Source: Maritimibacter harenae (GTDB lineage: Bacteria; Pseudomonadota; Alphaproteobacteria; Rhodobacterales; Rhodobacteraceae). From it: a stretch of 64,000 bases of DNA. A model generated the notes under the pieces. That model saw only the letters and a program-made list of their open reading frames with translations. It was not told where the DNA came from and ran no database searches. This document shows positions 26,861 through 34,652 of this stretch, one piece after another. The stretch covers positions 200,641-264,640 of the forward strand of contig NZ_WTUX01000017.1 in the NCBI RefSeq assembly GCF_009882975.1, read 5' to 3'. Position numbers and translations under genes: made by a program. How positions within the stretch are numbered: position 1 is the first letter of the stretch; each line of letters opens with the position of its first letter.

Positions 26861-27744
26861 TTGCCACCCCCGGTGGTATCCACCGTCGTGCCGGTGACGG
26901 GCACGGACAGCAGCCGATCCTCGCCCGGGACATGGGGGAAGCCGCGGAAGTTGACGATGTTGGCGAACCTGTCGCGGCAGGTTTCGAGCCGCTTGTCGCA
27001 CCCGGCCTCGATCCGCACCCGGTCGCCGGGGGCGAGCGGCGCGCGCAGCGCCTGCCACAGCTCCACGTGGCGCCCCGCCGCGCCCGGCGCGTCGTTCTTG
27101 ATCACGCCCGTCAGCCCGGCCGCCTCCCCGTCCAGCACGCGCAGGCGCCCCTTGGCGAACCAGCGTTCCGGCTGCGCGATTTCGCCCTCGAGCGTCAGGC
27201 GCACCTCGTCCTCCACGCGAAGGACCGTGCAGGTCTCGGAAAACCCCGGCTGATCCAGGTCGACGCCGCAGCGCGTGTCACCCAGCACCGCCGAACAGGC
27301 GGACTGGTAGACCCGCCCCTGCGGCTGGTTCAGCGCCTCGGACAGCCCGAGGAGCTCCGCGCGAAACGCGCCGCCCGCCCGCGTGAGTTCGCCCAACGTG
27401 CCATGGAGCTGGAGCACGCGTTCGGCCGGGTCGGCCCAGTTGACCAGCCACGCCTCGACCTCGGCCCCGTCGAAGCGTCCGGCGCGGATGTCCGCCTCGC
27501 TCACCGCCGCGTCCGACAGCGCGCCCAGCGCCTCGCTGTTGTCGATGGCGAGCCCGGTGGTCTGCATGATGGCGTGGGCGGTAAGCCCGGTCTCGGCGCG
27601 GAAGGTCACGCCGTCGAAGGCGAGATCCCGGTCGTGGTCGGTGAACCCGCGCACCCAGCCGTCCCGGCGGCGCAGAAGCCAGCAGCGCGCCAGCGTGGTC
27701 AGCCCGCCCTGGAGGTGGTCGAGGAATGCTTCGCTCATGTGCAT
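26857..27744 (-). CDS. GTA distal tail/hub protein, DUF2163 family (g13)
   Basis: A 295-residue protein beginning MHMSEAFLDHLQGGLTTLARCWLLRR. It matches the DUF2163/BR0599 family found next to tail genes in GTAs and siphophages, with ESGLTAHAIM-like ETGLTAHAIMQTTGLAID near residue 50 and CVxxxW-type cysteine motifs toward the C-terminus (ACSAVLGDTRCGVD; EAGCDKRLETCRDRF). These cysteines bind an Fe-S cluster in the R. capsulatus hub. The ATG at 27744 overlaps the g12 stop (ATGA on reading TGATG) and has GGAGG ten bases upstream; ATG at 27738 is the alternative. Confidence 0.9.
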   Translation of the reverse strand: MHMSEAFLDHLQGGLTTLARCWLLRRRDGWVRGFTDHDRDLAFDGVTFRAETGLTAHAIMQTTGLAIDNSEALGALSDAAVSEADIRAGRFDGAEVEAWLVNWADPAERVLQLHGTLGELTRAGGAFRAELLGLSEALNQPQGRVYQSACSAVLGDTRCGVDLDQPGFSETCTVLRVEDEVRLTLEGEIAQPERWFAKGRLRVLDGEAAGLTGVIKNDAPGAAGRHVELWQALRAPLAPGDRVRIEAGCDKRLETCRDRFANIVNFRGFPHVPGEDRLLSVPVTGTTVDTTGGGK

Positions 27745-28376
27745 CAGACCCGCACCTCCACCACCGGCACGTCGGGCACCTCGCCCGCCTGGAACGAGGC
27801 GACCGATGTCCGGATGCGGTCCGTGTCGAACCGCACCGGCACGTCGAACTCGAAGCCCGCGCTCACGGCCGCGCCCACGGGCGGCGGCGCGGCGAAGGTG
27901 ATCGTTCCGGAGGTCGTGTCGACCTCGTAATCGACGGTCTCGACCTGCGGCACACCGGCGATCGCGACCGTCACGCTGCCCGCGACGGGTTTCACGATCG
28001 GGCGCGCGTAGGTGTTCGTCCCCGAAGCATAGACCTTGACCAGCTGGAAGACGTGTTCGACCCCGTCCCCCTCCCCAAGCGGCTGGTCGAGCGGGTCGAT
28101 TTCCCGCGACGGTTTCGTGGACTTGTAATCGGCCCAGTCCTTCCACCGGAACCCATGAAGCTGCCCCTGCCGCGCCTCGAAGAAGGCGATCAGCGTCTCG
28201 ATATCGTCGAGCGAGCGCATCCCCAGCCCCGCGTCGTAGCGCCGCCGCGAATGGGCCCAGGGGGTGTTGCGTTCCTCGAACCCGTTGGCCAGCGTCACCA
28301 CCTCGGTGCGCCGCTCCGGCCCGCCGACCGAGCCGAAGCTCAGGGTGGGCGGGAATCTCACCTCGTGAAAGGACAT
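27744..28376 (-). CDS. GTA distal tail protein, DUF2460 family (g12)
   Basis: A 210-residue DUF2460 protein, with the family N-terminus FHEVRFPPTLSFGSVGGPERRTEV and the conserved NTPWAHSRRRYDAG segment. The second half is an all-beta domain. In the GTA particle this protein forms the distal tail ring joining the tube to the hub. It lies between the tape-measure gene (11-bp gap) and g13 (overlapping stop/start). Confidence 0.92.
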   Translation of the reverse strand: MSFHEVRFPPTLSFGSVGGPERRTEVVTLANGFEERNTPWAHSRRRYDAGLGMRSLDDIETLIAFFEARQGQLHGFRWKDWADYKSTKPSREIDPLDQPLGEGDGVEHVFQLVKVYASGTNTYARPIVKPVAGSVTVAIAGVPQVETVDYEVDTTSGTITFAAPPPVGAAVSAGFEFDVPVRFDTDRIRTSVASFQAGEVPDVPVVEVRV

Positions 28377-28387
28377 GGGCTTCCTCC

Positions 28388-29050
28388 TCAGCTGTAGCGC
28401 GCGCCGCGCCCGAGGACACGGTTCACCTGCGCGGCAACCTGGCCCTGCGAGCGGCGGAAGCTTTCCGCGTCCGGCGTCGTGATGTTCATGACGATGGTGA
28501 CCGGGTGCCCCCGCCCCTCGGCGCGCACGCCGAGCTTGCCGTCGGGCCCCCGGGTGAGCGGCATGATCGCCTCAGGCCCCGCCTCGCCCATGAGGCCCGT
28601 GGCCCCGCGCATGGGAAAGCTCACCGGCCCGTTCACCACGCCGCCATCGGCGAACGGCATCACCCGTCCCTGCGCGAAGGCGCCGCCATTGGCGTAGGGC
28701 AGGAAGGCGTTCATCACCGACCCCAGCCCCTGCCCGAGCAGCCCGCCCACGTGATCCACCATCGGCGAGACCGCCGCATCGTAGACGGTGTCGAGCATCG
28801 ACCGGCCCAGCGCGCGCATCGCCTCCTCGGCGTTCATGGACCCGTGCACCAGGCCGTCGAGCGACCGGCGCAGCCCCTGCGTCATTCCCGAGGACAGGCC
28901 CGAGGCGTCCGTGCTCACCTTGTCGAAGGTGGCGCCCACCCGCGCGATCTCGGCGGTGAACTGCGCCGTGAGCGCGTTCGCGCCCTGAAGCGTGGCCTCG
29001 AGGGCCGCGACCTGGTCGTCGAACGCCTCGAGGCTGTCGAAATCATCCAT
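28388..29050 (-). CDS. GTA tail tape-measure protein (g11)
   Basis: A 220-residue short tape-measure protein, in line with the short tail of GTA particles. The N-terminal half is helical (LEAFDDQVAALEATLQGANALT); the C-terminal half has the typical GGAFAQGRVMPFADGGVV and GLMGEAGPEAIMPLTRGPDGKLGV motifs of phage tape-measure proteins. AGGAG lies six bases before the ATG chosen at 29050. Three alternative upstream codons give no family similarity. Confidence 0.9.
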   Translation of the reverse strand: MDDFDSLEAFDDQVAALEATLQGANALTAQFTAEIARVGATFDKVSTDASGLSSGMTQGLRRSLDGLVHGSMNAEEAMRALGRSMLDTVYDAAVSPMVDHVGGLLGQGLGSVMNAFLPYANGGAFAQGRVMPFADGGVVNGPVSFPMRGATGLMGEAGPEAIMPLTRGPDGKLGVRAEGRGHPVTIVMNITTPDAESFRRSQGQVAAQVNRVLGRGARYS

Positions 29051-29243
29051 CGTCATCTCCTGTCGTCGTGTCGGGAAAGGCGCGCGCGAGATCGTCGAGT
29101 CGCGCCCGGTCGAGCGCACCCGCCCCGTCGCGCCCCAGCATCAGCGTGAGTTCGGCCGGCGTGAGCGCCCAGAAGTCGCGCGGGGCAAGGCCCAGCCCGC
29201 GCACCCCCAGCCGCATGAGCCCCGGCCAGTCGAAACCGCTCAC
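29043..29243 (-). CDS. GTA small tail-assembly protein (g10.1)
   Basis: A 66-residue protein starting at a GTG (29243) that overlaps the g10 stop in a GTGA junction; its own stop overlaps the g11 start. The sequence DWPGLMRLGVRGLGLAPRDFWALTPAELTLMLG is typical of the small phage tail-assembly chaperone-like proteins placed between g10 and g11 in GTA clusters. It is easily missed because the longer frame running through it is spurious. Confidence 0.85.
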   Translation of the reverse strand: MSGFDWPGLMRLGVRGLGLAPRDFWALTPAELTLMLGRDGAGALDRARLDDLARAFPDTTTGDDDG

Positions 29244-29557
29244 GCGCCCGCCTCCGGCAGGGTGAAGGCACGCACGATAAGCTGCCCCGCCACCCGGGCC
29301 GCCTCCATGGGGCCGCCGGCGATCTCGGCGCCGGCAAGGTCCACGCCCTCGTGACCGCCGCCACGCAACCCCGCCACCAGCACCGCGATCACGTCGCGTG
29401 CCGAGAAGCGGCCCGTTTCGAAGCGCCCCACGAGGTCCATCAGGCTGTCGGCCTCCAGCCGCGCCTCGAGCTCGGCCAGTGCGCCCAGCGTGAGCTTGAG
29501 CACCCGGCGCTCGCCATCCACGGTCAGCGCCACTTCTCCGGTCCAGGGATTGGCCAT
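29240..29557 (-). CDS. GTA tail-assembly protein gp10 family (g10)
   Basis: A 105-residue protein beginning MANPWTGEVALTVDGERRVLKLTLG, with the ALAELEARLEADSLMDLVGRFE segment of the GTA-gp10 family. By analogy with phage lambda gpG and its frameshift product, g10 and g10.1 are thought to chaperone the tape measure during tail assembly. It starts two bases after the major tail protein gene ends. Confidence 0.9.
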   Translation of the reverse strand: MANPWTGEVALTVDGERRVLKLTLGALAELEARLEADSLMDLVGRFETGRFSARDVIAVLVAGLRGGGHEGVDLAGAEIAGGPMEAARVAGQLIVRAFTLPEAGA

Positions 29558-29559
29558 GA

Positions 29560-29973
29560 TCAGAGCGCCGTGAAACCAAGTTCACCGGCCGAGGCCATCG
29601 ACATCTCGAAGGTGGCCTCCCCGTTGTGGGTGCCGGCATACTCGATCGCGGTGATCATGAAGCGGCCCTGCAGGATGCCGAAATCCGGCACGATCACCTG
29701 GAACTCCGGCAACTCGCCGTCGAAGAAGATCTGGCGTGCACGCGCGTCGGTGGCTGCATCCTTGAAGATGCCCGAACCCGAGAGCGCGGCGGATTTGACG
29801 CCCGCGCCCCCCAGAAGCTCGCGCCACCCCCCGGCGCTGTCGAGCGAGGTGACATCCACGCTCTCGGCATTGAGGCTGAGCCGCGTAGCGCGCAGGCCCG
29901 CGAGGGTGGAAAAGTTGCCCGTGTCGTCCATGTCGAGCTTGATGAGAAGGTCTTTGCCGGTCTGTGCGGTCAT
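29560..29973 (-). CDS. GTA major tail tube protein (g9)
   Basis: A 137-residue phage major tail protein of the TP901-1-like/GTA family. It begins TAQTGKDLLIKLDMDDTGNFSTLAGLRATR, contains VDVTSLDSAGGWRELLGGAGVKSAALSGSGIF, and ends with a beta-rich tube domain. Its hexamers are expected to stack into the tail tube. It lies 23 bp after g8, a slightly larger gap than most in the cluster, with room for a local RBS. Confidence 0.93.
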   Translation of the reverse strand: MTAQTGKDLLIKLDMDDTGNFSTLAGLRATRLSLNAESVDVTSLDSAGGWRELLGGAGVKSAALSGSGIFKDAATDARARQIFFDGELPEFQVIVPDFGILQGRFMITAIEYAGTHNGEATFEMSMASAGELGFTAL

Positions 29974-29996
29974 GGCAGGTCTCCGTGATCTGGGGT

Positions 29997-30407
29997 TCAG
30001 CTGTCTTCGATCCGGGCGCGAAAGCGCAGGTCGATGCGCCGCATGTCGGCGTCCTGCACCCGGCGGGCCCGGGCGCGGTGGAAATCGAGCGACACGAGCG
30101 TGCCGCGGGCGAGCGTCAGCGGGGCATCGACGAGGGCATCGGATACGGCCACGGCGGCCTCCTTCGCGGTGGAAAAGCCGCCCGCGTCCGAGATCACGCT
30201 CACGGTCACATCGTGGCGCGCGCCCATCCCGGTCATGTCCGAGGCGTCGCGCACATCCTCGGGGCCAAGCGCGACATAGGTGCCGCCAGTGACCCCGGCG
30301 GGCACCGCGTCGAAGATCGCGTCTCCGACGAGCGCGGCCAGCGTCGGGTCGGCGGTGAGCGCCTCGTAGATCGCCTGTTGCAGGGCGAGCGCGGGTCCAT
30401 AGCTCAT
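29997..30407 (-). CDS. GTA tail terminator, DUF3168 family (g8)
   Basis: A 136-residue DUF3168 protein: LALQQAIYEALTADPTLAALVGDAIFDAVPAG at the N-terminus and a C-terminal RIDLRFRARIED strand. DUF3168 proteins cap the head-proximal end of the tail tube. The start overlaps the g7 stop by 4 bp (ATGA). Confidence 0.9.
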   Translation of the reverse strand: MSYGPALALQQAIYEALTADPTLAALVGDAIFDAVPAGVTGGTYVALGPEDVRDASDMTGMGARHDVTVSVISDAGGFSTAKEAAVAVSDALVDAPLTLARGTLVSLDFHRARARRVQDADMRRIDLRFRARIEDS

Positions 30408-30742
30408 GCCGACACCTCCTCGTGCGCGAAACAGGTCAGGTAGCGCCCTGCGCTGTCGGCCTCCGCCACCGCGAGAATGCGGAAGACCCGGGCACCTGCG
30501 CGGAACCGCTGGTCGGGGCGCGGGCGCGACGGCGCGCCATGCGGCGCGGCGCGCACCGTGATCTTCCAGGGCACCCGCGAGGCCGTCGTCGCCTCGACTG
30601 CGCGTTCGCGCCCGGTGCCCGCCCTGAGTTCGGCCCAGTGTTCACCCAGCGCGACCCAGGTGCGGCGGTGCCCCCCGGCCCCGTCCGCGATGTCCTCGGG
30701 CGCCTCCAGCGTCAGCTTGCGGTTCAGGTTCGGCCGTTTCAT
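30404..30742 (-). CDS. GTA head-tail adaptor / stopper (g7)
   Basis: A 112-residue head-tail joining protein beginning MKRPNLNRKLTLEAPEDIADGAGGHRRTWVALGEHWAEL, the layout of the phage SPP1 gp16/HK97 gp7-like stopper family. The ATG at 30742 overlaps the g6 stop. A longer in-frame ORF extends upstream but runs through g6 in another frame and is rejected. Confidence 0.9.
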   Translation of the reverse strand: MKRPNLNRKLTLEAPEDIADGAGGHRRTWVALGEHWAELRAGTGRERAVEATTASRVPWKITVRAAPHGAPSRPRPDQRFRAGARVFRILAVAEADSAGRYLTCFAHEEVSA

Positions 30743-31332
30743 GCGCGCCCTCCCCCGAAAAGCCGCAGGTCGCGGTAGGTTTCGGTCAGGGCCGCCACGC
30801 TGTCGGGGAGCTTCGACGACCCCGGCATCGCGCGCGCCTCGTAATACTGCGCAGCCAGCAGGAACACGGCATGGGCCAGGTCCGGGGGCACGTCTTCCCA
30901 GCCGGACGCGAAGCCGGCCTCGAACACCATCTCCGCGCGCCCGTTCACCGGGATCTGCGGCAGGCAGAAGCCGGTCGACACGATCCGCGGACGATGGGTG
31001 TCGGGGATCAGCGTGTAGCGGGCCGGGTCGATCGCCTCGGTCACGCCCAGCCGGTCGACGATGGTGAGCGACGTGACCGCGCTCACCGGCGCGATCGGCA
31101 GGACCTGCGCCGACAGGTCGCGCCAGGCCCCCACGCTCCACTGGAACCCGCGGGCGAGGATCGCCTTGGACGTGCGCGCCTCGATCGCGGCAATGGCGGC
31201 ACGCAGATGGGCCTCCAGCACGCCGTCCTGCACGTCGTCGTCGGCAAACCCCGTGCCGAGCCGCAGGTGGTCCTTGAACGCCTGGACCGGCAGGACACCG
31301 CTGGCGATCGTCGTCTGCTCGACTAACATCAT
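30739..31332 (-). CDS. GTA head-tail connector (g6)
   Basis: A 197-residue gp6-like connector. The helical N-terminus (VQAFKDHLRLGTGFADDDVQDGVLEAHLRAAIAAIEARTSKAIL) and the segment MVFEAGFASGWEDVPPDLAHAVFLLAAQYYEAR fit the phage gp6-like adaptor family, which sits below the portal. It is the first gene after the 154-bp gap downstream of the capsid gene, suggesting a separate RBS or processing point there. Confidence 0.9.
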   Translation of the reverse strand: MMLVEQTTIASGVLPVQAFKDHLRLGTGFADDDVQDGVLEAHLRAAIAAIEARTSKAILARGFQWSVGAWRDLSAQVLPIAPVSAVTSLTIVDRLGVTEAIDPARYTLIPDTHRPRIVSTGFCLPQIPVNGRAEMVFEAGFASGWEDVPPDLAHAVFLLAAQYYEARAMPGSSKLPDSVAALTETYRDLRLFGGGRA

Positions 31333-31452
31333 GGATCAACTCCGAAATTCCGGCCCCTCGCGTACCTGGTGCGGGCGCGCGCCTCCCCAGTCGCCCGGAC
31401 GGGAGGGGACACAACCAAGCGACACCGGGACACGGCGCGCACCCGTCGCCGC

Positions 31453-31470
31453 GCCGGCCCGGGGGCCGGC
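31453..31470 (-). other. GC-rich hairpin downstream of the capsid gene
   Basis: GCCGGCC-CGGG-GGCCGGC, a perfect 7-bp stem with a 4-base loop, begins 16 bp beyond the stop of the capsid gene inside the largest gap of the GTA operon. No T-run follows on the minus strand, so it is more likely to protect the upstream mRNA end or slow polymerase than to terminate fully. Confidence 0.45.
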
Positions 31471-31486
31471 ACGACATCCCGCTCGA

Positions 31487-32686
31487 TCAGGAGATCGAGA
31501 ACTTCAGAAGCTTGATCGCCGCGAAATCGCTCACGTCGCCGCCGACGCGCTTGGTCGCGTAGAACAGCACGTGCGGCTTGGCCGAGAACGGGTCGCGCAG
31601 GATGCGGGTGTCGGGGCGTTCGGCCACGGTGTAGCCCGCCTGGAAATCCCCGAAGGCCACGGGCGTGGTGCCCGAGCCGATGTCCGGCATGTCCTCGACG
31701 ATGAGCACCGGGTACCCCGCAAGCCGCGCGGGCGTGTCCGCGGTCAGCCCGTCGGACCACAGGAAGCGCCCGTCGGCGTCCTTGAGTTTGCGCATGGCCC
31801 CCGCGGTGCGCGAGTTCATCACGAAGCTCGCGCCGGCGCGGTACTCGGCATCGAGCGCGTAGACCAGGTCGAACAGGCAGTCGACCGGGTTCAGCGCGTC
31901 GAAATCGCCGTCCGCGCCGGTGGGCACGTAGCCGATGTTGCCCCAGCTCCAGCTCGCGTCCGCGACCGCCGGATGGGTGAGGAACCCCGTGGGCTTGTCG
32001 ACCCCGTCGCCCGACACGAAGGCGGCGGCCTCGGCCCGGGCGAACTTGTCGGCGATCCGGCCCGCGAGCCAGCTTTCGATGTCGAAGGCGGCATCGTCCA
32101 GCAGGCGTTGCGACGCCTTGGGCAGCGCCGACAGCTCATGCAGCGGGATGGTGATCCGCTCGATTGTCGGGGTGGCCGTTTCGGTCGCCGGATCGGTCTC
32201 GGTCGCCCAGCCGGAGCCAAGGTCCCCGTGGTCGATCAGCACATCGTAGGAGGTCGCCTCCACGTTCACCACGTTGGCCACGGCCCGGAGCGACGCGTTG
32301 GAGCGCAGCACGCTCTGGATCACGTCCGCCGTCTTGGGATCGACCAGGTAGCCCCCGTCACCGGCGACCGCCGTGGAGATGCTCTTTTCCTCGATGACGA
32401 TGCCGCGCAGGGCGTCTTCGTCGCCCGAGCGCAGGTAGGCCTCGAACGCCTTCTGGTGCGGGGCTTCGGGGTCCGCGGTGGTGGCCAGCGCCGGGCGCGC
32501 GGGCGAGAGGGATTTACGATCCAGCATGGTCAGTCGCTCTTCCTGTTGTTGAAGTCGGGAATAAATGTCGTCGTTGAACGAATTGATATCGCTCACGAAA
32601 CGGGTCAGGGCGGATTTGACCTCCGCGGTGGGATCCGCACCCGCGGGCGCGTCCGACGGCCCATGAGCCTTGGTCTCTTTCGTCAT
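31487..32686 (-). CDS. GTA major capsid protein, HK97 fold (g5)
   Basis: A 399-residue HK97-type capsid protein. Residues 1-~110 form a helical scaffold-like region (delta domain) removed in homologues by the g4 protease; the mature part begins near GIVIEEKSISTAVAGDGGYLV. Conserved strands include IDHGDLGSGWATETDPATETATPTI, SWLAGRIADKFARAEAAAFVSGDG and the C-terminal FYATKRVGGDVSDFAAIKLLKFS. The ATG at 32686 has AAGGA seven bases upstream. The capsid encloses about 4 kb of random host DNA in the R. capsulatus GTA. Confidence 0.95.
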   Translation of the reverse strand: MTKETKAHGPSDAPAGADPTAEVKSALTRFVSDINSFNDDIYSRLQQQEERLTMLDRKSLSPARPALATTADPEAPHQKAFEAYLRSGDEDALRGIVIEEKSISTAVAGDGGYLVDPKTADVIQSVLRSNASLRAVANVVNVEATSYDVLIDHGDLGSGWATETDPATETATPTIERITIPLHELSALPKASQRLLDDAAFDIESWLAGRIADKFARAEAAAFVSGDGVDKPTGFLTHPAVADASWSWGNIGYVPTGADGDFDALNPVDCLFDLVYALDAEYRAGASFVMNSRTAGAMRKLKDADGRFLWSDGLTADTPARLAGYPVLIVEDMPDIGSGTTPVAFGDFQAGYTVAERPDTRILRDPFSAKPHVLFYATKRVGGDVSDFAAIKLLKFSIS

Positions 32687-32702
32687 CACGTGATCCTTTT
32701 CA

Positions 32703-33290
32703 TCAGAGGGTCGGATCGCCGCCCGAACCGTGCCGGGGCAGCATCAGGCGGGCATCCTCGATGATGCGCGCCAACTGGCGGAGCCCGGTCGCCGCGGGCC
32801 CGTCACCCTTGGCCCCGATCCGCGCACTGGGCAGCATGGGAAAGGTCACGAGCGACACCTCCCACAGTTCCAGTTCCTGCAAGAGCCGCCGGCCCTTGTC
32901 GGTCTTCGTGGCGCGCAGGGTCCGATACCCGATCGACAGCCCGTCGATGGCCCCGGCCCGGATCAGCCGCGCGGCCTCGCGCCCGGTGTCCACGTCGGTG
33001 AGGATCCGGCCCTTCACGTAAAGCCCGCGCGCATCCTCGCGCACGTCGTCCCACACACCGATGGGCCGGACCGGGTCGTGCTGCCACAGCATCTTCACCC
33101 GCCCCCCGTTCGCCGCCAGCGCCGCGAGGCTCTTGGCATAGGCCCCCGGGGCGACCACGTCGCCGCCGCGATCGGGCTTGCCGAACAAGCTGGCGTAACC
33201 GGCGATCTCGATCCCGTCGTCGACGGTGCGCGTGTCCCCGATCGCCGCGAACTTGTGTTCGAGCCCGGTGAGCGTGCGTTCCTCATCCAT
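32703..33290 (-). CDS. GTA prohead protease, HK97 family (g4)
   Basis: A 195-residue U35-type protease. EIAGYASLFGKPDRGGDVVAPGAY (about 29-52), the catalytic histidine in KMLWQHDPVRPIG and the serine in AIDGLSIGYRTLR fit the family; a downstream acidic residue in the ELELWEVSLVTFPM strand completes the site. It processes the g5 precursor during capsid maturation. It overlaps the g3 stop by 8 bp and lies 16 bp before g5. Confidence 0.93.
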   Translation of the reverse strand: MDEERTLTGLEHKFAAIGDTRTVDDGIEIAGYASLFGKPDRGGDVVAPGAYAKSLAALAANGGRVKMLWQHDPVRPIGVWDDVREDARGLYVKGRILTDVDTGREAARLIRAGAIDGLSIGYRTLRATKTDKGRRLLQELELWEVSLVTFPMLPSARIGAKGDGPAATGLRQLARIIEDARLMLPRHGSGGDPTL

Positions 33291-34479
33291 TCTGCGTCTC
33301 CTCGGTGTCGGGGGTCAGGGGCGGCAGGCCCAGAAGGGCGCGCTTCTCGTCGTCGGTCAGGAAATCGGCCGCGGTGACGCGCGCCCATTGCTGGTCGCGC
33401 TCGGCGGCAAGCGCGGGCACCTGGTCCAGATCGGGCTTCAGCGTGACCGTCTCACCGGCGAACCCGGACAGCCAATGCGCCAGCGTCGCCGCGACCCGGC
33501 TGGCCAGCGGCAGCACCGTCAGGCGATAGAACGCGCGGTTGGCCTCCTGGTAATTCGCGTAGGTCGCGTCGCCAGGGATGCCCAGAAGCATCGGCGGCAC
33601 GCCGAAGGCCGTCGCGATCTCGCGCGCCGCGGCCTCCTTGGTTTTCTGGAACTCCATGTCCGAGGGCGAGAACCCCATCGGCTTCCAGTCGAGCCCGCCC
33701 TCGAGCAGCATCGGCCGGCCCGCGTTGCGCGCGCCCACGTGATGCGCCTCCATCTCGTTCAGCAGCCGGTCGTACTGGTCGGGCGTCAGCGTGCCCTGAC
33801 CCTCGCCACCGGAATAGACGATCGCGCCCGAGGGCCGCGCGGCATTGTCCAGCAGCGCCTTCGACCAGGCCGTCGCGGCGCTGTGAACGTCGAGCGCGGT
33901 GGCCGCCGCCTGCATGGGCGAGAGACCGTAGTGGTCGTCCTGCGGATGGAAGGTGCGCACGTGGCAGATGGGCGACAGCCCCTCGCCGACATGGAAGCGG
34001 TGGCGTTTCGCCCCCACGGTGTAGTCATAGGCCACCGGCCACCCGTCCGGGCCCGGCACCAGGCTCATCCGGTCCGAGCGCAGGACGTGCAGTTCCAGCG
34101 GCACGCCGGCGTCGCCCCCCACCGCCTCGACATAGCCATTGCCGGACAGAAGCACCTGGCCGAAGAGCGCCTCGAACAGGTCCGCCCGCCCCTGCGCCGG
34201 GTTGGGACGCGTGACGAGGTCGAGGATTGGGTGCGCGTCGAAGCGCTGGCGGCTGTCCTGGAGCACCAGCGGCAGGGCCGCCGCGGCCTCGGCGATGAGC
34301 TTTACGGCCCTGAACCCCACCGGGTTCGCGGCGAAGCCGTTGCGCGTCAGGTTCACCGTGTCGCGCGGCCCCCAGACCACGCGGCCGGACCCGCGGTAGG
34401 CGATCACCGGGCCGGTCGCCGAGCTCTTTGTCTCGTCGGCCGTGTCGCTTGCGCGTTTCAGGAAATCCAGTACCGCCAT
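33283..34479 (-). CDS. GTA portal protein (g3)
   Basis: A 398-residue HK97-type portal protein. It begins MAVLDFLKRASDTADETKSS; the family segment NPVGFRAVKLIAEAAAALPL and NPAQGRADLFEALFGQVLLSGNGYVE (about 45-115) and the C-terminal AFGVPPMLLGIPGDATYANYQEANRAFYRLTVLPL are clear. The start at 34479 has GAGGAG upstream. The 173 bp between it and g2 hold no gene. In some clusters a small g3.5 lies next to the portal gene; here g3 and g4 overlap, so g3.5 is absent. Confidence 0.94.
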   Translation of the reverse strand: MAVLDFLKRASDTADETKSSATGPVIAYRGSGRVVWGPRDTVNLTRNGFAANPVGFRAVKLIAEAAAALPLVLQDSRQRFDAHPILDLVTRPNPAQGRADLFEALFGQVLLSGNGYVEAVGGDAGVPLELHVLRSDRMSLVPGPDGWPVAYDYTVGAKRHRFHVGEGLSPICHVRTFHPQDDHYGLSPMQAAATALDVHSAATAWSKALLDNAARPSGAIVYSGGEGQGTLTPDQYDRLLNEMEAHHVGARNAGRPMLLEGGLDWKPMGFSPSDMEFQKTKEAAAREIATAFGVPPMLLGIPGDATYANYQEANRAFYRLTVLPLASRVAATLAHWLSGFAGETVTLKPDLDQVPALAAERDQQWARVTAADFLTDDEKRALLGLPPLTPDTEETQNG

Positions 34480-34652
34480 TCTGTCACGCTCCTCGTGTGT
34501 CACCGGGAAACCCGGCCGCCCGTCCCGTGTCCGCACGCCGGGGCGCACGGGGGGCACGGTCGGTTTTTCGATTTCGGATCAGGGCCTTGCCTTCGGGCGC
34601 CGCCGGTCACCTCCGACGCTTTGCACCCTCGCAGGCAGGGTTAAATTTTCCT

